A stretch of 64,000 nucleotides of DNA from Choristoneura fumiferana (GCF_025370935.1 NC_133482.1:225285-289284), one strand, 5' to 3'; counted from the stretch's first letter, positions 42,841-53,019 are shown. Notes: a model not told the origin generated them from the letters alone. Program-made: numbers and translations.

Positions 42841-43036
42841 ATATACTTAACATATTAGAATGTTTGTTACTCCATCACGCTAAACAACTTAACGGATTTA
42901 AATGAAATTCGGCATAGGGACATCTTATAAACTGGATTATTTAACAAAATACGATACCTATTTTTACCCTGAAATTTTAATATTTCTAGCGAGTTAAACG
43001 GATTCTTCGCAGACAAAGTCCCGAGCAAAATCTAGT
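42841..43036 (+). mobile_element. Helitron-like repeat, diverged
   Basis: ATGTTTGTTACTCCATCACG, GGATTTAAATGAAATTCGGC, CTATTTTTACCCTG and GACAAAGTCCCGAGC then AAAATCTAGT. Confidence 0.6.
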
Positions 43037-43136
43037 ATGCCAATATGCATCTGACACCTTCATCGTTCCGGTAGAAGCCGGAATTAATGCGAACCAGCAC
43101 TAAAACGCAAGCTTTTCTGACCGGATGCATTAGCTC

Positions 43137-43260
43137 CGCATAAAGCTCGGGTCACGTTGCGCCCATTGTTGCGCGCGCGCCGGCCAATCAGCGGCGGCCC
43201 CGCCCCCCGCGTCCGCCGCCCATTGGCCGACGGAACCCGAGCTGCGGAACCGCCGCAGGC
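43137..43260. promoter_or_regulatory. CpG-rich palindromic block with paired CCAAT boxes and GC box
   Basis: AGCTCGGGT (43144-43152) and ACCCGAGCT (43235-43243) are perfect inverted repeats. Inside them GGCCAATCAG (CCAAT at 43184-43188) faces CCATTGGCCG (ATTGG at 43222-43226), around an Sp1-like CCCCGCCCCCCGCG. Such a layout is typical of NF-Y/Sp-type promoters. No first exon could be identified on either side, so promoter function is inferred. Confidence 0.45.
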
Positions 43261-43404
43261 AAACAGTGCTTGTGGATAACCTATAGCTGAGCACAGCCAA
43301 GTTTTGGGTCCACAGGACTTAAGACGAATAGAAATGCCGTGGCTTATTTCCTCCTTGGATCGATTTCCGCCTCTTGCTATTCATATCGGCTTATAGATCA
43401 CACA

Positions 43405-43480
43405 AGCTTCCTCTGGCAATGAGAGGGCTTGGACCAGAGTTACCACGCGGGCCTAGATCAGATTGAAAACTTTACACATA
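43405..43480 (-). mobile_element. SINE fragment, reversed
   Basis: CTCTGGCAATGAGAGGGCTTG, TTACCACGCGGGCCTAGATC and ACACATACCATCCAATTC. Lies head-to-head with the plus fragment that follows. Confidence 0.55.
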
Positions 43481-43488
43481 CCATCCAA

Positions 43489-43602
43489 TTCCCAATCCGC
43501 ACTGGGCCCTCGTGGGAACTATGGCCCAAGCCCTTTCATTCTGAGAGGAGGCCTGTGCCCAGCAGTGGGACGTATATAGGTTGGGATGATGATGATGATA
43601 AT
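43489..43602 (+). mobile_element. SINE 3' end with GAT tail
   Basis: CCCAATCCGCACTGGGCC, GAGAGGAGGCCTGTGCCC, CAGTGGGACGTATATAGG then (GAT)n. The three overlapping frames here are SINE sequence. Confidence 0.8.
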
Positions 43603-44619
43603 GACGCATACCACATCAGAATTGAACCTCCAAGTGACGACCTTCTTAGGAAGAAAATATAGTGGTGGTTGCCTCTTGCTTTCCACTCCACAGTGCTGGA
43701 GTCCGGAGTTTGTATTTGGCGACAGAGACCATTGCTGCCCGTTATCAATCACTTCAGGTCTCTAAGTCACTTTTTACGATATCCACGGGAAGCGATGTCG
43801 TCACGTGTGAGTCGAATAATTTTTTTAATTGATTCATTCATTACTCTAAAACCGGGCACGGGACGTACGAAAATAAATTTACCCTATGGTTCTTTGACCT
43901 CGAAGGCACCTCACGTTTTTAGCTTGCATGTCATTTCTATTCCTTTTGGACTCTGTAGGTCGCAGTGATAAACTGTGTACGTGGACGATATAATGCGCAC
44001 GATCCTTTGGCAGCAGAGGGAATGAACGGCATGATTCCGTAGTAAACTGCAGCCGTGATGCAGTAATGATTCAATAAACTGTAAACGCTAGTATTTCACT
44101 GTTCGACTACCAGTCTAGGTTCCCCGCGAGCTCGGGTTCCCACCGTTAGCTCGATGCTAGTATCATTTATTTATATCTTACTCAAAGTAGCGTTATGATT
44201 CTCGTAAGTACTGTCATCACATAAATCGCCCATTAAAATATTTAAGTAAGTACTCCGAAATATCTCAAAACGACTACATTGTCCATGATGTACCTATCTA
44301 TAATCAATTATGCTCAGTTTTCCGTAATGTACTTAGAATCAGCGGCAGAAGTATGTAGCTATATACACACAGGTGCCCGGAGTACAAAGAAGTCAACATA
44401 TTAATAGTCAGAAAGATTACTGCTAGGCTAGTATTTATTTGTGAACGGTGGGAATCTAACAAATTTCTGAACAGTCGGTATTCATTAATTTTTAGACGCA
44501 TTTATACTTCCTTAGCTCTCAGAAAATCACTCTTATCTAAGCAGTCAATATGATTAACTAATCTGAGGCCATATGACATTACGTTCGACATAACATACTC
44601 GGAATCACAATCGTATTTA
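43603..44619. other. single-copy DNA
   Basis: No gene supported. The 99-codon frame at 43669-43968 has no recognisable domain. Confidence 0.4.
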
Positions 44620-44700
44620 CAACATCTCTCTGTCACACGAAATAAGATGAAGGTAGAAAGAGACAATGAAGGCGATCGTGAGCGTTTGGATCTAGTCAAT
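44620..44700 (+). mobile_element. interspersed repeat (GCGATCGTGAGCGTT family), copy 2
   Basis: CTCTGTCACACGAAATAAG, ATGAAGGTAGAAAGAGAC and GGCGATCGTGAGCGTTTGG. Confidence 0.5.
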
Positions 44701-45106
44701 ACGGTACCAAATGATTAATGACAATATTATTATGAAAAGTGTCTAGACATTTCCGTGATGTAATTGTACAAGACAGGGCTAGTACCTATATTAAAATAAC
44801 GAGTAACTTTATCCAATTCTTGAATCTACTTAACTAACAATAATTATCATATTTTAGACATAATGGTTAGCAAAGATTTGAAAAAAATGCCGTTTCGTCT
44901 GCGCCCACGCAGCTAGAGCCGATAGATCATTGACACGCGATGCCAACCGATACGCTAAAAGCAGGAAGTGAATCACTGAGCAAAAAACTATAGCAACTGT
45001 GCCATAAATGAAACATTCGGTCTCGCATATCAGAAGGATATTAGCCTTTTTTGTCTTACTGTTTCGAGTATCAACCATAAGGGAAAACGCCTTTTTTTCG
45101 ATCTAA

Positions 45107-45255
45107 TATATAAAAATCTCGTGTCACATTGTTTGTGACCAAACTTCTCCGAAACGGCTTGACCGATTTTTATGATTTTTTGTGTAGGTATTCGGTAGGT
45201 CTGAGAGTAGAACGTAAACTATTTTTCATACGTGGAAGGAGTCGCGGGCAACATT
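45107..45255 (+). mobile_element. short interspersed repeat, AATCTCGTGTCACA head
   Basis: AATCTCGTGTCACATTGTTTG, CTTCTCCGAAACGGCTTG, ACCGATTTTTATGATTTTTTG and GAAGGAGTCGCGGGCAAC. Its end resembles the Helitron-like group; only one copy seen here. Confidence 0.5.
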
Positions 45256-45667
45256 ATAGGAAGGGTAGTATTATAGAAAAAGTAAACATTAGGTTAGTAA
45301 AAATGATAGTAAGTGATATCTTGTAATTTTATGAGACTCTGTTTTGCTGCTAAATTAAGCGTGGGCCTCCACAAAGCCAAGGTTGAATCTATAGCAAATG
45401 TATCTATGGAATGGATACAAATAAATACTTTTTTATGTTACCAATCTCCTATACTATATACAGCCCTACAGCCTGTTTGAGTTGCCTACACCGTGCCAAA
45501 ATTAACCATAAGAGATAACTTAACAAAAACCGGCTGCTTTGTAATAGTTTTGTTGCTTTGTAATAGTGTTATGACATAAGTAATAACAAGATATATTATA
45601 GCAAAATCATAATTAAAACTGAAATTCAAACTATATAAATACTTCTTTAAAACTTAAAAATAAACTT
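45256..45667. other. single-copy AT-rich spacer
   Basis: Contains a short duplication CTTTGTAATAG..TTTTGTTGCTTTGTAATAGTG near 45537-45570. Confidence 0.4.
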
Positions 45668-45728
45668 AATCTAAAAAAGGCCTCTGCGGCGTAAGTTTCC
45701 AACAGGCTGGCAGCATTCCCGCGTTGAG
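45668..45728 (-). pseudogene. 3' end of a reverse-transcriptase element (RGNAAS motif), copy 3
   Basis: Minus strand reads SIATQRGNAASLLETYAAEAFF. Matches the plus-strand ends at 31963 and 8951. The upstream minus-strand sequence does not continue the domain, so it is 5'-truncated. Confidence 0.5.
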
Positions 45729-45916
45729 TAGCGATCGAAAAATAAATATTAATATTGAATTAGGAACTAACAATTCAGAGTACCGAGAGGTTACGTACAG
45801 CAATAGCGGAAGAAAATGAAGGGAAATCTTGAACTGGGCAGCGGTCGTAATGACGGGGTAGCCGCGGCGGAACGTCGGCGATCCTTCACCTTTAAGCCAG
45901 CTGTCCATTGAAAACA

Positions 45917-46005
45917 GACGCGAGAATACGCGGTGAGATGCGTTAATCTGATCTTTCAACCTTAGGGCGGCCATCTTAACTGGAGAGTGACGCGAGAATA
46001 CGCGG
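45917..46005. repeat. direct repeat GACGCGAGAATACGCGG, period 72
   Basis: The 17-mer is identical at 45917-45933 and 45989-46005. A following CGTTAA is also shared. The 140-codon minus frame across it has no recognised domain. Confidence 0.75.
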
Positions 46006-46309
46006 GAGTATCCGTTAACTCGCACATGAGACGTGGAAATGAATACACGCCTCCTAAAATATGTCCTTGAGAAGCTGAAGGACGTCATTAACTAATTAGT
46101 TTTCTTTGGAAACTGTTTTGTGTTCACTGTAGCTTTGAGAATGAACTCATATAGAGTTAGAAACACGCATCTTGTTTATTATTTAGCTCAAGGTTTATTT
46201 ATTTATTCCTTTAAATTGCAATGCTGACGACTAATACTCTCTTCAATGGTTAATATTAGATAGATACTTAGGTGTAAATAGTTTGATCGATCTAAGTAAA
46301 ATTGTACCG

Positions 46310-46800
46310 TGGCCTGCTCTCAACGACATTCTCAGAAGGGCGCTCGTTAGTGCCAAACGTTCCCGCTGCTCTGGAGCCCCAGATTGTGCGGAGTGATGGC
46401 AAGCGCCCTGGCGGAATGTCGTTGATACCCTGGAAGACTGGCCGTGCGCTGGTGTGCAACTGATGTGGGACGCTACCTGTACAGACACCCTGGCGGCGTT
46501 CTACCTGCCAACAACTACCAAATGTGCGGGGGCGGCGGCAGACGCCCGGGAACACCTCAAGGTCACAAAATATAGCTGTCTCGGTGCCCAATATAATTTC
46601 TTTGCTTTCGGCGTCGAGACTCTAGGTCCTTGGGGTAAGGGTGCGCTGGAGCCACACAGGGAGCTCAGCAATAGGTTAAAAGAGGCAACACTAATCCCTT
46701 AATCCCTCTTTTTTAGGGATAAGCTCGCCTTTGTTCTCCTCTCTGTGTATTTGTATTTTTATTTTTATGTGCAATAAAGAGTTTACATACATATATACAT
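46310..46800 (+). pseudogene. reverse-transcriptase element C-terminal domain, frameshifted
   Basis: Pieces in order: PALNDILRRALVSAKRS (46313 on), then a frame change to GKRPGGMSLIPWKTGRALV, then MWDATCTDTLAAFYLPTTT and AGAAADAREHLKVTKYS, then FFAFGVETLGPWG. In my recollection the family reads PDG..PW..G..LVWDATC.DT, with a PD..D arrangement like a restriction-type endonuclease. Here the PD is PG, and at least two frameshifts and a stop break it. The tail has GCAATAAAGAG at 46771. Not active. Confidence 0.6.
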
Positions 46801-47022
46801 ACATACTAATATTATAAATGCGAAAGTTTGTAAGTCTGTTTGTTTGTTATCCTTAGGCTCTCTTTCTAAACCGCTGAACCAATTTAGACGAAATTTGGAA
46901 CACAAATAGTTTGAGTCCCGGGGAAGGACAAAGAATGGTTTTAATTCCACAAAATTGCATAGTTCCCGTAGAATAGCGATAAATAAATTCTACACGGACG
47001 GAGTCGCGGCAAGGGCTAGTTC
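46801..47022 (+). mobile_element. Helitron-like repeat, near complete
   Basis: CATACTAATATTATAAATGC, CGCTGAACCAATTTAGACG, TTTGAGTCCCGGGGAAGG, GCGATAAATAAATTCTAC and GTCGCGGCAAGGGCTAGT. Confidence 0.75.
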
Positions 47023-47040
47023 TTATACATATTATAACTA

Positions 47041-47125
47041 GTTGGTGGATAACCGACCTAACGAGCGAGCCTGCGCGGCGGATCCTCGCGCTGCGCGGGC
47101 GCACGAGTCCACCATTTGTAATTAA
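47041..47125. other. GC-rich islet with GCGCGGGCGCA
   Basis: Exact word at 47093-47103, next to GAGCCTGCGCGGCGGATCC. Confidence 0.4.
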
Positions 47126-47285
47126 AGCGTCGTGGCTAATGCGCCGATAAGATGGCCGATAGCCGCTAACCTTATCTCGCAGAACGGTTATTTGAGACGG
47201 CTCGATTTGCAGGGGGTCGTGCCAATGTTGTACTCGTATTGCATATTACTTACGAAGATAATACTCGTTTTACGAAGTAAATTAA

Positions 47286-47440
47286 GAAAGAGAATTTAAT
47301 TTTGTACCTTTCAGCGTCGAGACCCTTGGTCCGTGGGGCCCTGGCACTCTGAGGCTCCTCAAAGATCTATCAAAGAGTCTCAGAGATATCACAGGAGACC
47401 GAAGAGCTGGCAGTTTCCTCGCTCAACGCATCAGTCTTGC
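47286..47440 (+). pseudogene. second copy of the RT-element C-terminal domain, cut by the gap
   Basis: Open frame reads FVPFSVETLGPWGPGTLRLL, KDLSKSLRDITGDRRAGSF and LAQRISLA, then runs into the N gap. It overlaps the VETLGPWG part of 46310-46800, so it is a separate insertion, not its continuation. The expected next motif (QRGNAAS) is not found after the gap. Confidence 0.65.
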
Positions 47441-47540
47441 NNNNNNNNNNNNNNNNNNNNNNNNNNNNNNNNNNNNNNNNNNNNNNNNNNNNNNNNNNNN
47501 NNNNNNNNNNNNNNNNNNNNNNNNNNNNNNNNNNNNNNNN
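47441..47540. other. assembly gap (100 N)
   Basis: Exactly 100 N, the usual placeholder for a gap of unknown size. It falls inside a repeat, a likely cause. Confidence 0.99.
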
Positions 47541-47689
47541 GCAGAGTTTTAGCCTTTAGGTATACTATACTCCAAAATGGAGCATGAAAATATTTTTGCA
47601 GCTACTCTCTTGTAAAAGCAGCCACATTGCGTGACTGTACACCTCACGCCTCGAATATCTCCGCAGTTTACACCAACAATAAATAAATT

Positions 47690-47960
47690 AATTGACCCGA
47701 ACTAACACCGATCGACTATCGCACCCGCGCGAGCGTCCGCGTGCGTGATCCTTGCGCACACGCATCACTACACCTGCGCTGTGCACCCGATACATCGTCT
47801 CATCCCTTACCCTCGACGTAGAAAAGAACAAGACAGCTTTACTAACTGCTGCAGGTGTTGCGTTGTTGCTGGCAGGCGTCGGACGGACGTATCGCGATCG
47901 CAGCAATAAATCGTCGCCGACAAACGACGCCGCGGCACGCCACTAGCGATGCTGGGGCGA
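47690..47960. other. CpG-rich block with small open frames
   Basis: A plus frame 47752-47946 (64 codons) contains a hydrophobic run TALLTAAGVALLLAGVG followed by basic residues. The minus frame is also open. With CpG richness and no homology, coding status cannot be argued; it could equally be regulatory. Confidence 0.2.
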
Positions 47961-48109
47961 GAGATAGTTCAAGTAGCGTTCAAGCCAGGCTGTAGTACAC
48001 GGTTTATTCGGCACAATGCCCTGTGCTGTTTTGTTTTTACACTTATAGACGCAGTGAAATACCTGGAAATTGTGCTAGGATTATTACGAGTGTAAAAAAA
48101 TCTATGCTT

Positions 48110-48190
48110 CCATACGCCAGGGAAATCGCAGGCTGCATTGTCTAACGCACGAGCGCTTGCGATCGCATTCACTCTCTGAGCTTTTTCTAA
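48110..48190 (-). mobile_element. interspersed repeat (GCGATCGTGAGCGTT family), fragment
   Basis: GCATTGTCTAACGCACGAGC and GCTTGCGATCGCATTCACTC resemble the copy at 29690. Confidence 0.4.
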
Positions 48191-48261
48191 AACCATTTTA
48201 ATAAAATTTAGGATACTTTGTTGCAGTTAAATCAAAACCACAAACTCAATGTCTGGAAACC

Positions 48262-48640
48262 CCAAATTCATCATCATCATCCTATCAGCCATAGGACGTC
48301 CACTATTGGACATAGGCCTCCCCCAGTTGCCTCGGTTGGAAGCAGCTTGCATCCACCGTGAACCCGCGATTTTAACCAGGTCATCCGTCCAGCTCGTTGG
48401 CGGACGTCTTACGCTGCGCTTGCCGATCCGCGGTCTCCACTCGAGAACATTTCGGCCCCAACGACCATCTGTTCTCCGTGCTATATGGCCTGCCCATTGC
48501 CACTTCAACAAGTTAATTCGCTTGGCTATGTCGGTAGGGAACCCTTGTTCTTCTACATATCTCCTCATTTCTGATTCGATCCCGTAGATAAACCCCAAGC
48601 ATAGCTCTCTCCATAGTTGGCTAAGCAGTTCTGAGTCTAT
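48262..48640 (-). pseudogene. RTE-type LINE C-terminal end, best copy
   Basis: Minus strand: MERAMLGVYLRDRIRNEE, a frame change, then TDIAKRINLLKWQWAGHIAR, RTDGRWGRNVLEWRPRIGKR, SVRRPPTSWTDDLVKIAGSR and WMQAASNRGNWGRPM, ending in GATGATGATG. This is the region after the reverse-transcriptase domain of RTE-type endonuclease/reverse transcriptases. 5'-truncated and frameshifted, so inactive. Related ends at 10298, 24300, 42575, 52215 and 62576. Confidence 0.8.
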
Positions 48641-49210
48641 TTATAAGATCTAGCTCGGATCCAAATTACGGGCTAAATATTCCGCATAGATACACATACA
48701 TTTTGCTCGCTTGCTTTCTAAGAAAATGACTCACTGAATACAAACCCACTCGCAGATTTCCCCGCCAGCCATTCCGTGCACAAAGCCTACACTAGCCTCA
48801 CACAACCTCAACACTTAAATGTCACAAGGCGTATTAAATGCGACAGTTAGCGACAGCTCTGTCCGTCGGCGGTGATGCATCGACGGGCTCAGCCAGGCTC
48901 ATTCATGAGGCTGAGTTATGAGGTTTAACTGGGATTAAATAGAAGACCGAGTACGCGTGTCAAAGACAGACACACTATTTTAGGCGGCGTGTTTACATTT
49001 GACGTTATGTCTTTCAATTTACTGTAAATGCTTTCTTATTTAATAGTATGTATGAACTGAAACGATTACTTTTCTCAATTGGTTCAGTTCAATCTTCACA
49101 AAGTAATGCCTGATTCAATAAATTATTTAAAAGTTTGCAGTTATCATATAGTTATGTGAACTCAAAAATATATATATTAAGGTACGATTTCATTCATGAA
49201 GATGGAGTCA
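48641..49210. other. single-copy DNA
   Basis: A CpG-richer patch at 48840-48930; nothing else. Confidence 0.4.
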
Positions 49211-49372
49211 GTTTCTTCTTTTTATCATTTTGCTTGGTGAGTTTCTTTGTAATGGTTCTATTAAGCTATCTTTCATCAAATTCGGTTCAGCGATTTTTGA
49301 GATATTGAACATTGAAATGACAATGTTGGGAGTTTTGAATTTTTCTTATTTGGTTAGGTTATATATTAAGTA
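49211..49372 (+). mobile_element. interspersed repeat (AACCCCCGAC family), 3' part
   Basis: GGTTCTATTAAGCTATC, AAATTCGGTTCAGCGATTTT, TGAGATATTGAACATTG and GACAATGTTGGGAGTTTTG match 59500-59600 and 60020-60100. Confidence 0.6.
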
Positions 49373-51035
49373 AGGTAAGATATCTCAATAAACTAAACAA
49401 CTTAGGTATGTCGAAAAACCAAACAGATAAAGTATACCTAGGTCCGAATTCAACAGTGTTGCATAGTCGAACAATACCCCCCTGCCCCCTCCGTTCACCA
49501 CCTCGAAGGAATGCCAGCTTTACCTACTGTTAAAACGGGAGCTACATTACACAAATCAAATAGCGTTGAATTTATTTATAACTAAATACGCGTTTAGGTA
49601 TAAGGAACTGCTAAGGTTTAAAAAACAGTGAGAAGTAAAAAAGAATTTTTCTTAATTATTAATTGATAAACTAAAAAAAAATAGCTGGGGCTAGCTCTAC
49701 ACAGTTCCTCATCATTTCGTGACTCGATCTTAACTACACACTACAACCTGAGCAAAATACTAAGGCGAAATTTCTTTGTGTTGTCCAAATAACAGCTAAT
49801 TTTTAAATTCCACTTTTTGGTAAACATTATTGAATGTATTTTATTTTTGCATTTTTGCACGTACATGTCTTCACAACATAGATACGAATTTCCTTCGAAC
49901 GTAAATAGTAAAATAAAAAACAAAAATCGAATGGTAATATCTATCCAAGTTTGATGGTGAAAAGAGAGATTTACTCACATCATTACTTTACTGCAAGTAC
50001 TAGAGGTTTTATCACTTAATATGACTCCGGCTTAGCAGTATTTTACGTATTTTAACAGAGCTATTAAGTGAGAACATTCCCTGCCCCCTGCCCCCTGCCC
50101 TCTGCCCTGCGGTCTTAGCGCGAAAGCAATTAAAGCAAGCACCCAACAAGCTGTTAAAACTTTATGGCACTTTACATACTGCCATGAGCCATCCGCAGAT
50201 AACTTGACGATTATCAATCATTATCGCAGATCATACTAATACTTATTATAAGTTTGAAAGTTTCAAGGATGTTCGTGTGCTGTGTGTTAAGTATTAAATA
50301 TTTGACGGAAAAATGACTGGACAGTTGCTGACACTTAACAAGAAGATAATGTTTTTCAGTGTGAAAATTATATCGCTTTGGTCGGTTTGTTTTTCGTGGG
50401 TTTTTCATACTAAAAAACACTCTCCTTTCGCTACTTGCTGGCGGTGGGACTAGTACCTAAAATAGCAAGTTCTCTTGAATTACTGTGCAAGTTACTTTTT
50501 GACCCGATATTCTCACGGAAGCAAGCAAGATTTATAGCCGATCAAGTTTGTAGCGCCATATTTTATGACAGTTCTTATACCAGAAAAGGAACAATGTGGC
50601 TTCACATTGACTTCTGCTTAAGTGGAAAGTAAAAAAGTAAATCCGTACAAAATACAAAAAACGATCTTATATGCGGCATTAGAAAGGTCCAATATTTCCT
50701 ACTTTACAGAGATTTCGGTAATATAATTGGTAAATTTCGGAATCAATTTAGGTTCCAGAAATTTAGATACAACAACGAGCAAAGCGATGGGAAGTGTACA
50801 GTTGCGACCACAACGTGCGTGCTCCAGCAGCGATTGGCAAAGAATCAGGACCTAATTAGGAAAGTAATTTAGGAAATAAATTAGCCCGTACCAGTGCTGG
50901 TCATGTAAGATGGTTATGTTCGGGGACCAAGAGGAAGTCTCAACCTCCTTTAAATTAAATTAAATCAATTCCCCGCTTAAAAAATGATATTTTTGTAGCA
51001 AGAATAGAATTTACGAGTATGTTTCGAGTGTATTT
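49373..51035. other. long single-copy stretch, no gene
   Basis: (CCCCTGC)n-type run at 50080-50112. Frames of 60-68 codons lack support. Confidence 0.45.
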
Positions 51036-51165
51036 TTTGAGCGCAGGCCGGGCGGCGCGGGCGCACGACCCGGCTGCGCTAGTTTCGTGACCGCGGCGCA
51101 ATTACACGTCACGCGGCGCGCAGGGCTGCCCGCTGCCGGCCCGCATACCTCTTCCTTTCTACCAC
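51036..51165. promoter_or_regulatory. CpG islet with GCGGCGCGGGCGCA
   Basis: Exact 14-mer at 51052-51065, preceded by GCGCAGGCCGGGCGGC (also at 36729) and followed by GACCGCGGCGCAATTACACG and TCACGCGGCGCGCAGG. Repeat-free. Confidence 0.4.
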
Positions 51166-51235
51166 ATACACCTATATTTTAAAAGCTTTTATTTAACTTA
51201 TAATGTATGTTTAATGATAATTAATGTAGGTAATC

Positions 51236-51505
51236 TATAAATGTGCGGGTCAAATCTTGAAAGTGAAATTTGACCCACTTTTAGTAGTCGGATTATCTTG
51301 AAATTTGGCATACTTATGTAAATTGCGTGACAATACAATAATCTGGTAGTGACATCCTGGTAGTCCAGCCAGGATCGTCACCGCAGGACGGAATTTTTCA
51401 ACGGTTAATGGCATTGACTTGAAATTTAGTATGCAAATGTAGTTTGGGTGACAATGCTAGTACAGTCAACAGAAGTACAGTCAGCAAAAAAAGCTTTTGT
51501 TAAAA
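51236..51505 (-). mobile_element. interspersed repeat (CTGTACTTTTTGTTGACTGT family), copy 3
   Basis: Reverse complement of the 21976/41651 copies: CATCCTGGTAGTCCAGCC, GCAGGACGGAATTTTTCAAC, GCAAATGTAGTTTGGGTG and AAGTACAGTCAGC. Confidence 0.75.
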
Positions 51506-51619
51506 ATGAATCTTTTACCATAAACTTATTTACCATGTATCTGTTAATGTATGCTAATCATATTGCTTACAATTTCGGCTTATATACCTGGTGAATCCAA
51601 TCAAAGATTTTTTTTTGTG

Positions 51620-51835
51620 AATGAATCCCGTACAAGACACAGGCCACCTCTCGGAATGCGAAGACTTGGCTAGTAGTATTCACGCGGGCCCAGTGCAAAC
51701 TGGGAATTTCACACACCATTGAATTTCGTCGCGGTGTGTGCAGATTTCCTCACGATCTTTTACTTTATAAAGGTCATGGACAATTTCAAAAGTAATTTCG
51801 CACATAAATTCCAAAATTTAGGCTTGAACTGAAAG
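51620..51835 (-). mobile_element. tRNA-derived SINE, degraded, head lost
   Basis: CAAGACACAGGCCACCTCTC, CACGCGGGCCCAGTGC, TCACACACCATTGAATTTCG and AGATTTCCTCACGATC. Confidence 0.7.
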
Positions 51836-52214
51836 CTGTGAGGTGTGGGCGTTCCTGGTTCCTGGCTCCCAGCAATTCTTTGGTTTTTTCAAAATGTGTA
51901 CCAGTTTCTTTATATTTTAGTAATAACCTCCTAACGCCCAAGTCAATTTTTTGATTTATGAACATCAGACTTTGTCATTTATGATAGAGTTTGATTTAAA
52001 ATTACAATAAGTCCTTTATAAAGGACTTTGAGCGTTATAAGGATAGGGTATTAATACTTAAAAATTTGAAGTTAGACCAGGACGTAAGATCCTGGCACCC
52101 CTGCGCGCGGCCGCGCCGATAATTTATGAGAGAGGAGCTTTTCATTTCGCTCCCGACGCCGGCGCATGCGTCCCCGCTGCAGGGCCGCGGGAGACTGTCC
52201 TAGCTCTCTTATTA
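51836..52214. other. single-copy spacer
   Basis: GC-rich patch GCGCGCGGCCGCGCCGATAA near 52103; nothing else. Confidence 0.4.
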
Positions 52215-52285
52215 CGCTTTTCATCATCATCATATCAGACATTGGTCGTCCACAGTTGGGCATAGGTCTCCAGTAGACCTTTTTC
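52215..52285 (-). mobile_element. RTE-type LINE tail
   Basis: TCATCATCATATCAGAC, ATTGGTCGTCCACAGTTGG and GCATAGGTCTCC. Confidence 0.6.
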
Positions 52286-52304
52286 AAGAACTTTTCTTCG
52301 TTTT

Positions 52305-52440
52305 TCACTCGCCCGCTATTGTATTGTATTGTAAAACTCTTTGTTGTACGTAATAACACATGAAAATAACAGAACACAGGATAATAACATGAACAATAGC
52401 GATCTTATCCCTTAAAGATATCTCTTCCAGTTCACCTTTG
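52305..52440 (-). mobile_element. repeat with GCGATCTCTTCCAGGC word, copy 3
   Basis: ATTGTATTGTATTGTAAAAC, TCTTTGTTGTACG, AGCGATCTTATCCCTTAAAG and ATCTCTTCCAGTTC. Confidence 0.55.
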
Positions 52441-52611
52441 ACGATTGACAGGATAATACCACTAACCGGAGTTAAACCATTGTCCCGGATAAAAACTACC
52501 CTAAGTACCTAATTGATTTTTTTAGCTCTTTCCATGGTATATCAATGTATTATCCTATGTCTGTATCAAATTTTAACACCGGATTGTTAAGAAAAAATAT
52601 ATTATTAATCA

Positions 52612-52702
52612 AGATTGCTTTTTGGAGTATTTTTGTATTTTTTATTTCAACTCCAAGTTTTGTTACTTTTACGTGCATCTGTGTTTCAGTTTGTATTTTC
52701 GA
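52612..52702 (+). mobile_element. 91-bp minimal foldback retroposon with 14-bp target duplication
   Basis: Direct repeats TATATTATTAATCA at 52598-52611 and 52703-52716. The insert contains only the 5' arm (AGATTGCTTTTTGGAG to ACTTTTACG) joined to GTGCATCTGTGTTTCAG and TTTGTATTTTCGA. The whole tRNA-like core is gone, yet both termini match the full copies, so these termini define the element. Confidence 0.88.
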
Positions 52703-53019
52703 TATATTATTAATCATTATACATAGATATATTTTTTAATACCTATCTAACATCAAAGTCACCAAGTTATTATTTAAGAGATCAATCAACATTAGCTAAA
52801 ATTTAGTAAATCCGATTTCACCCCTTGCATAAGGGTAAAACCAGATACTTTCTAATTTTAATGGTGGGGTGAATACTGATACTAATTATTTGCAGTATGA
52901 CATACAAAAAACAATAATTCCTGAGGAGTACACCCAGTGCAACCTACGTGGGTCCATTTCAGACAAACCGAATAAAGACGCAAAAGTATAGTATGTAGAG
53001 CAGATATTTTTTCCGCAAG

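Noticed and set aside
45666..46088. 140-codon minus-strand frame
   Set aside because: No recognisable domain. Its end overlaps the RGNAAS retroelement remnant in the wrong phase, and it spans a direct repeat; chance is likelier.
46292..46591. 99-codon minus-strand frame
   Set aside because: Antisense to the retroelement pseudogene on the plus strand.
47333..47587. 84-codon frame spanning the N gap
   Set aside because: Crosses unknown sequence; the true phase of the retroelement is different.
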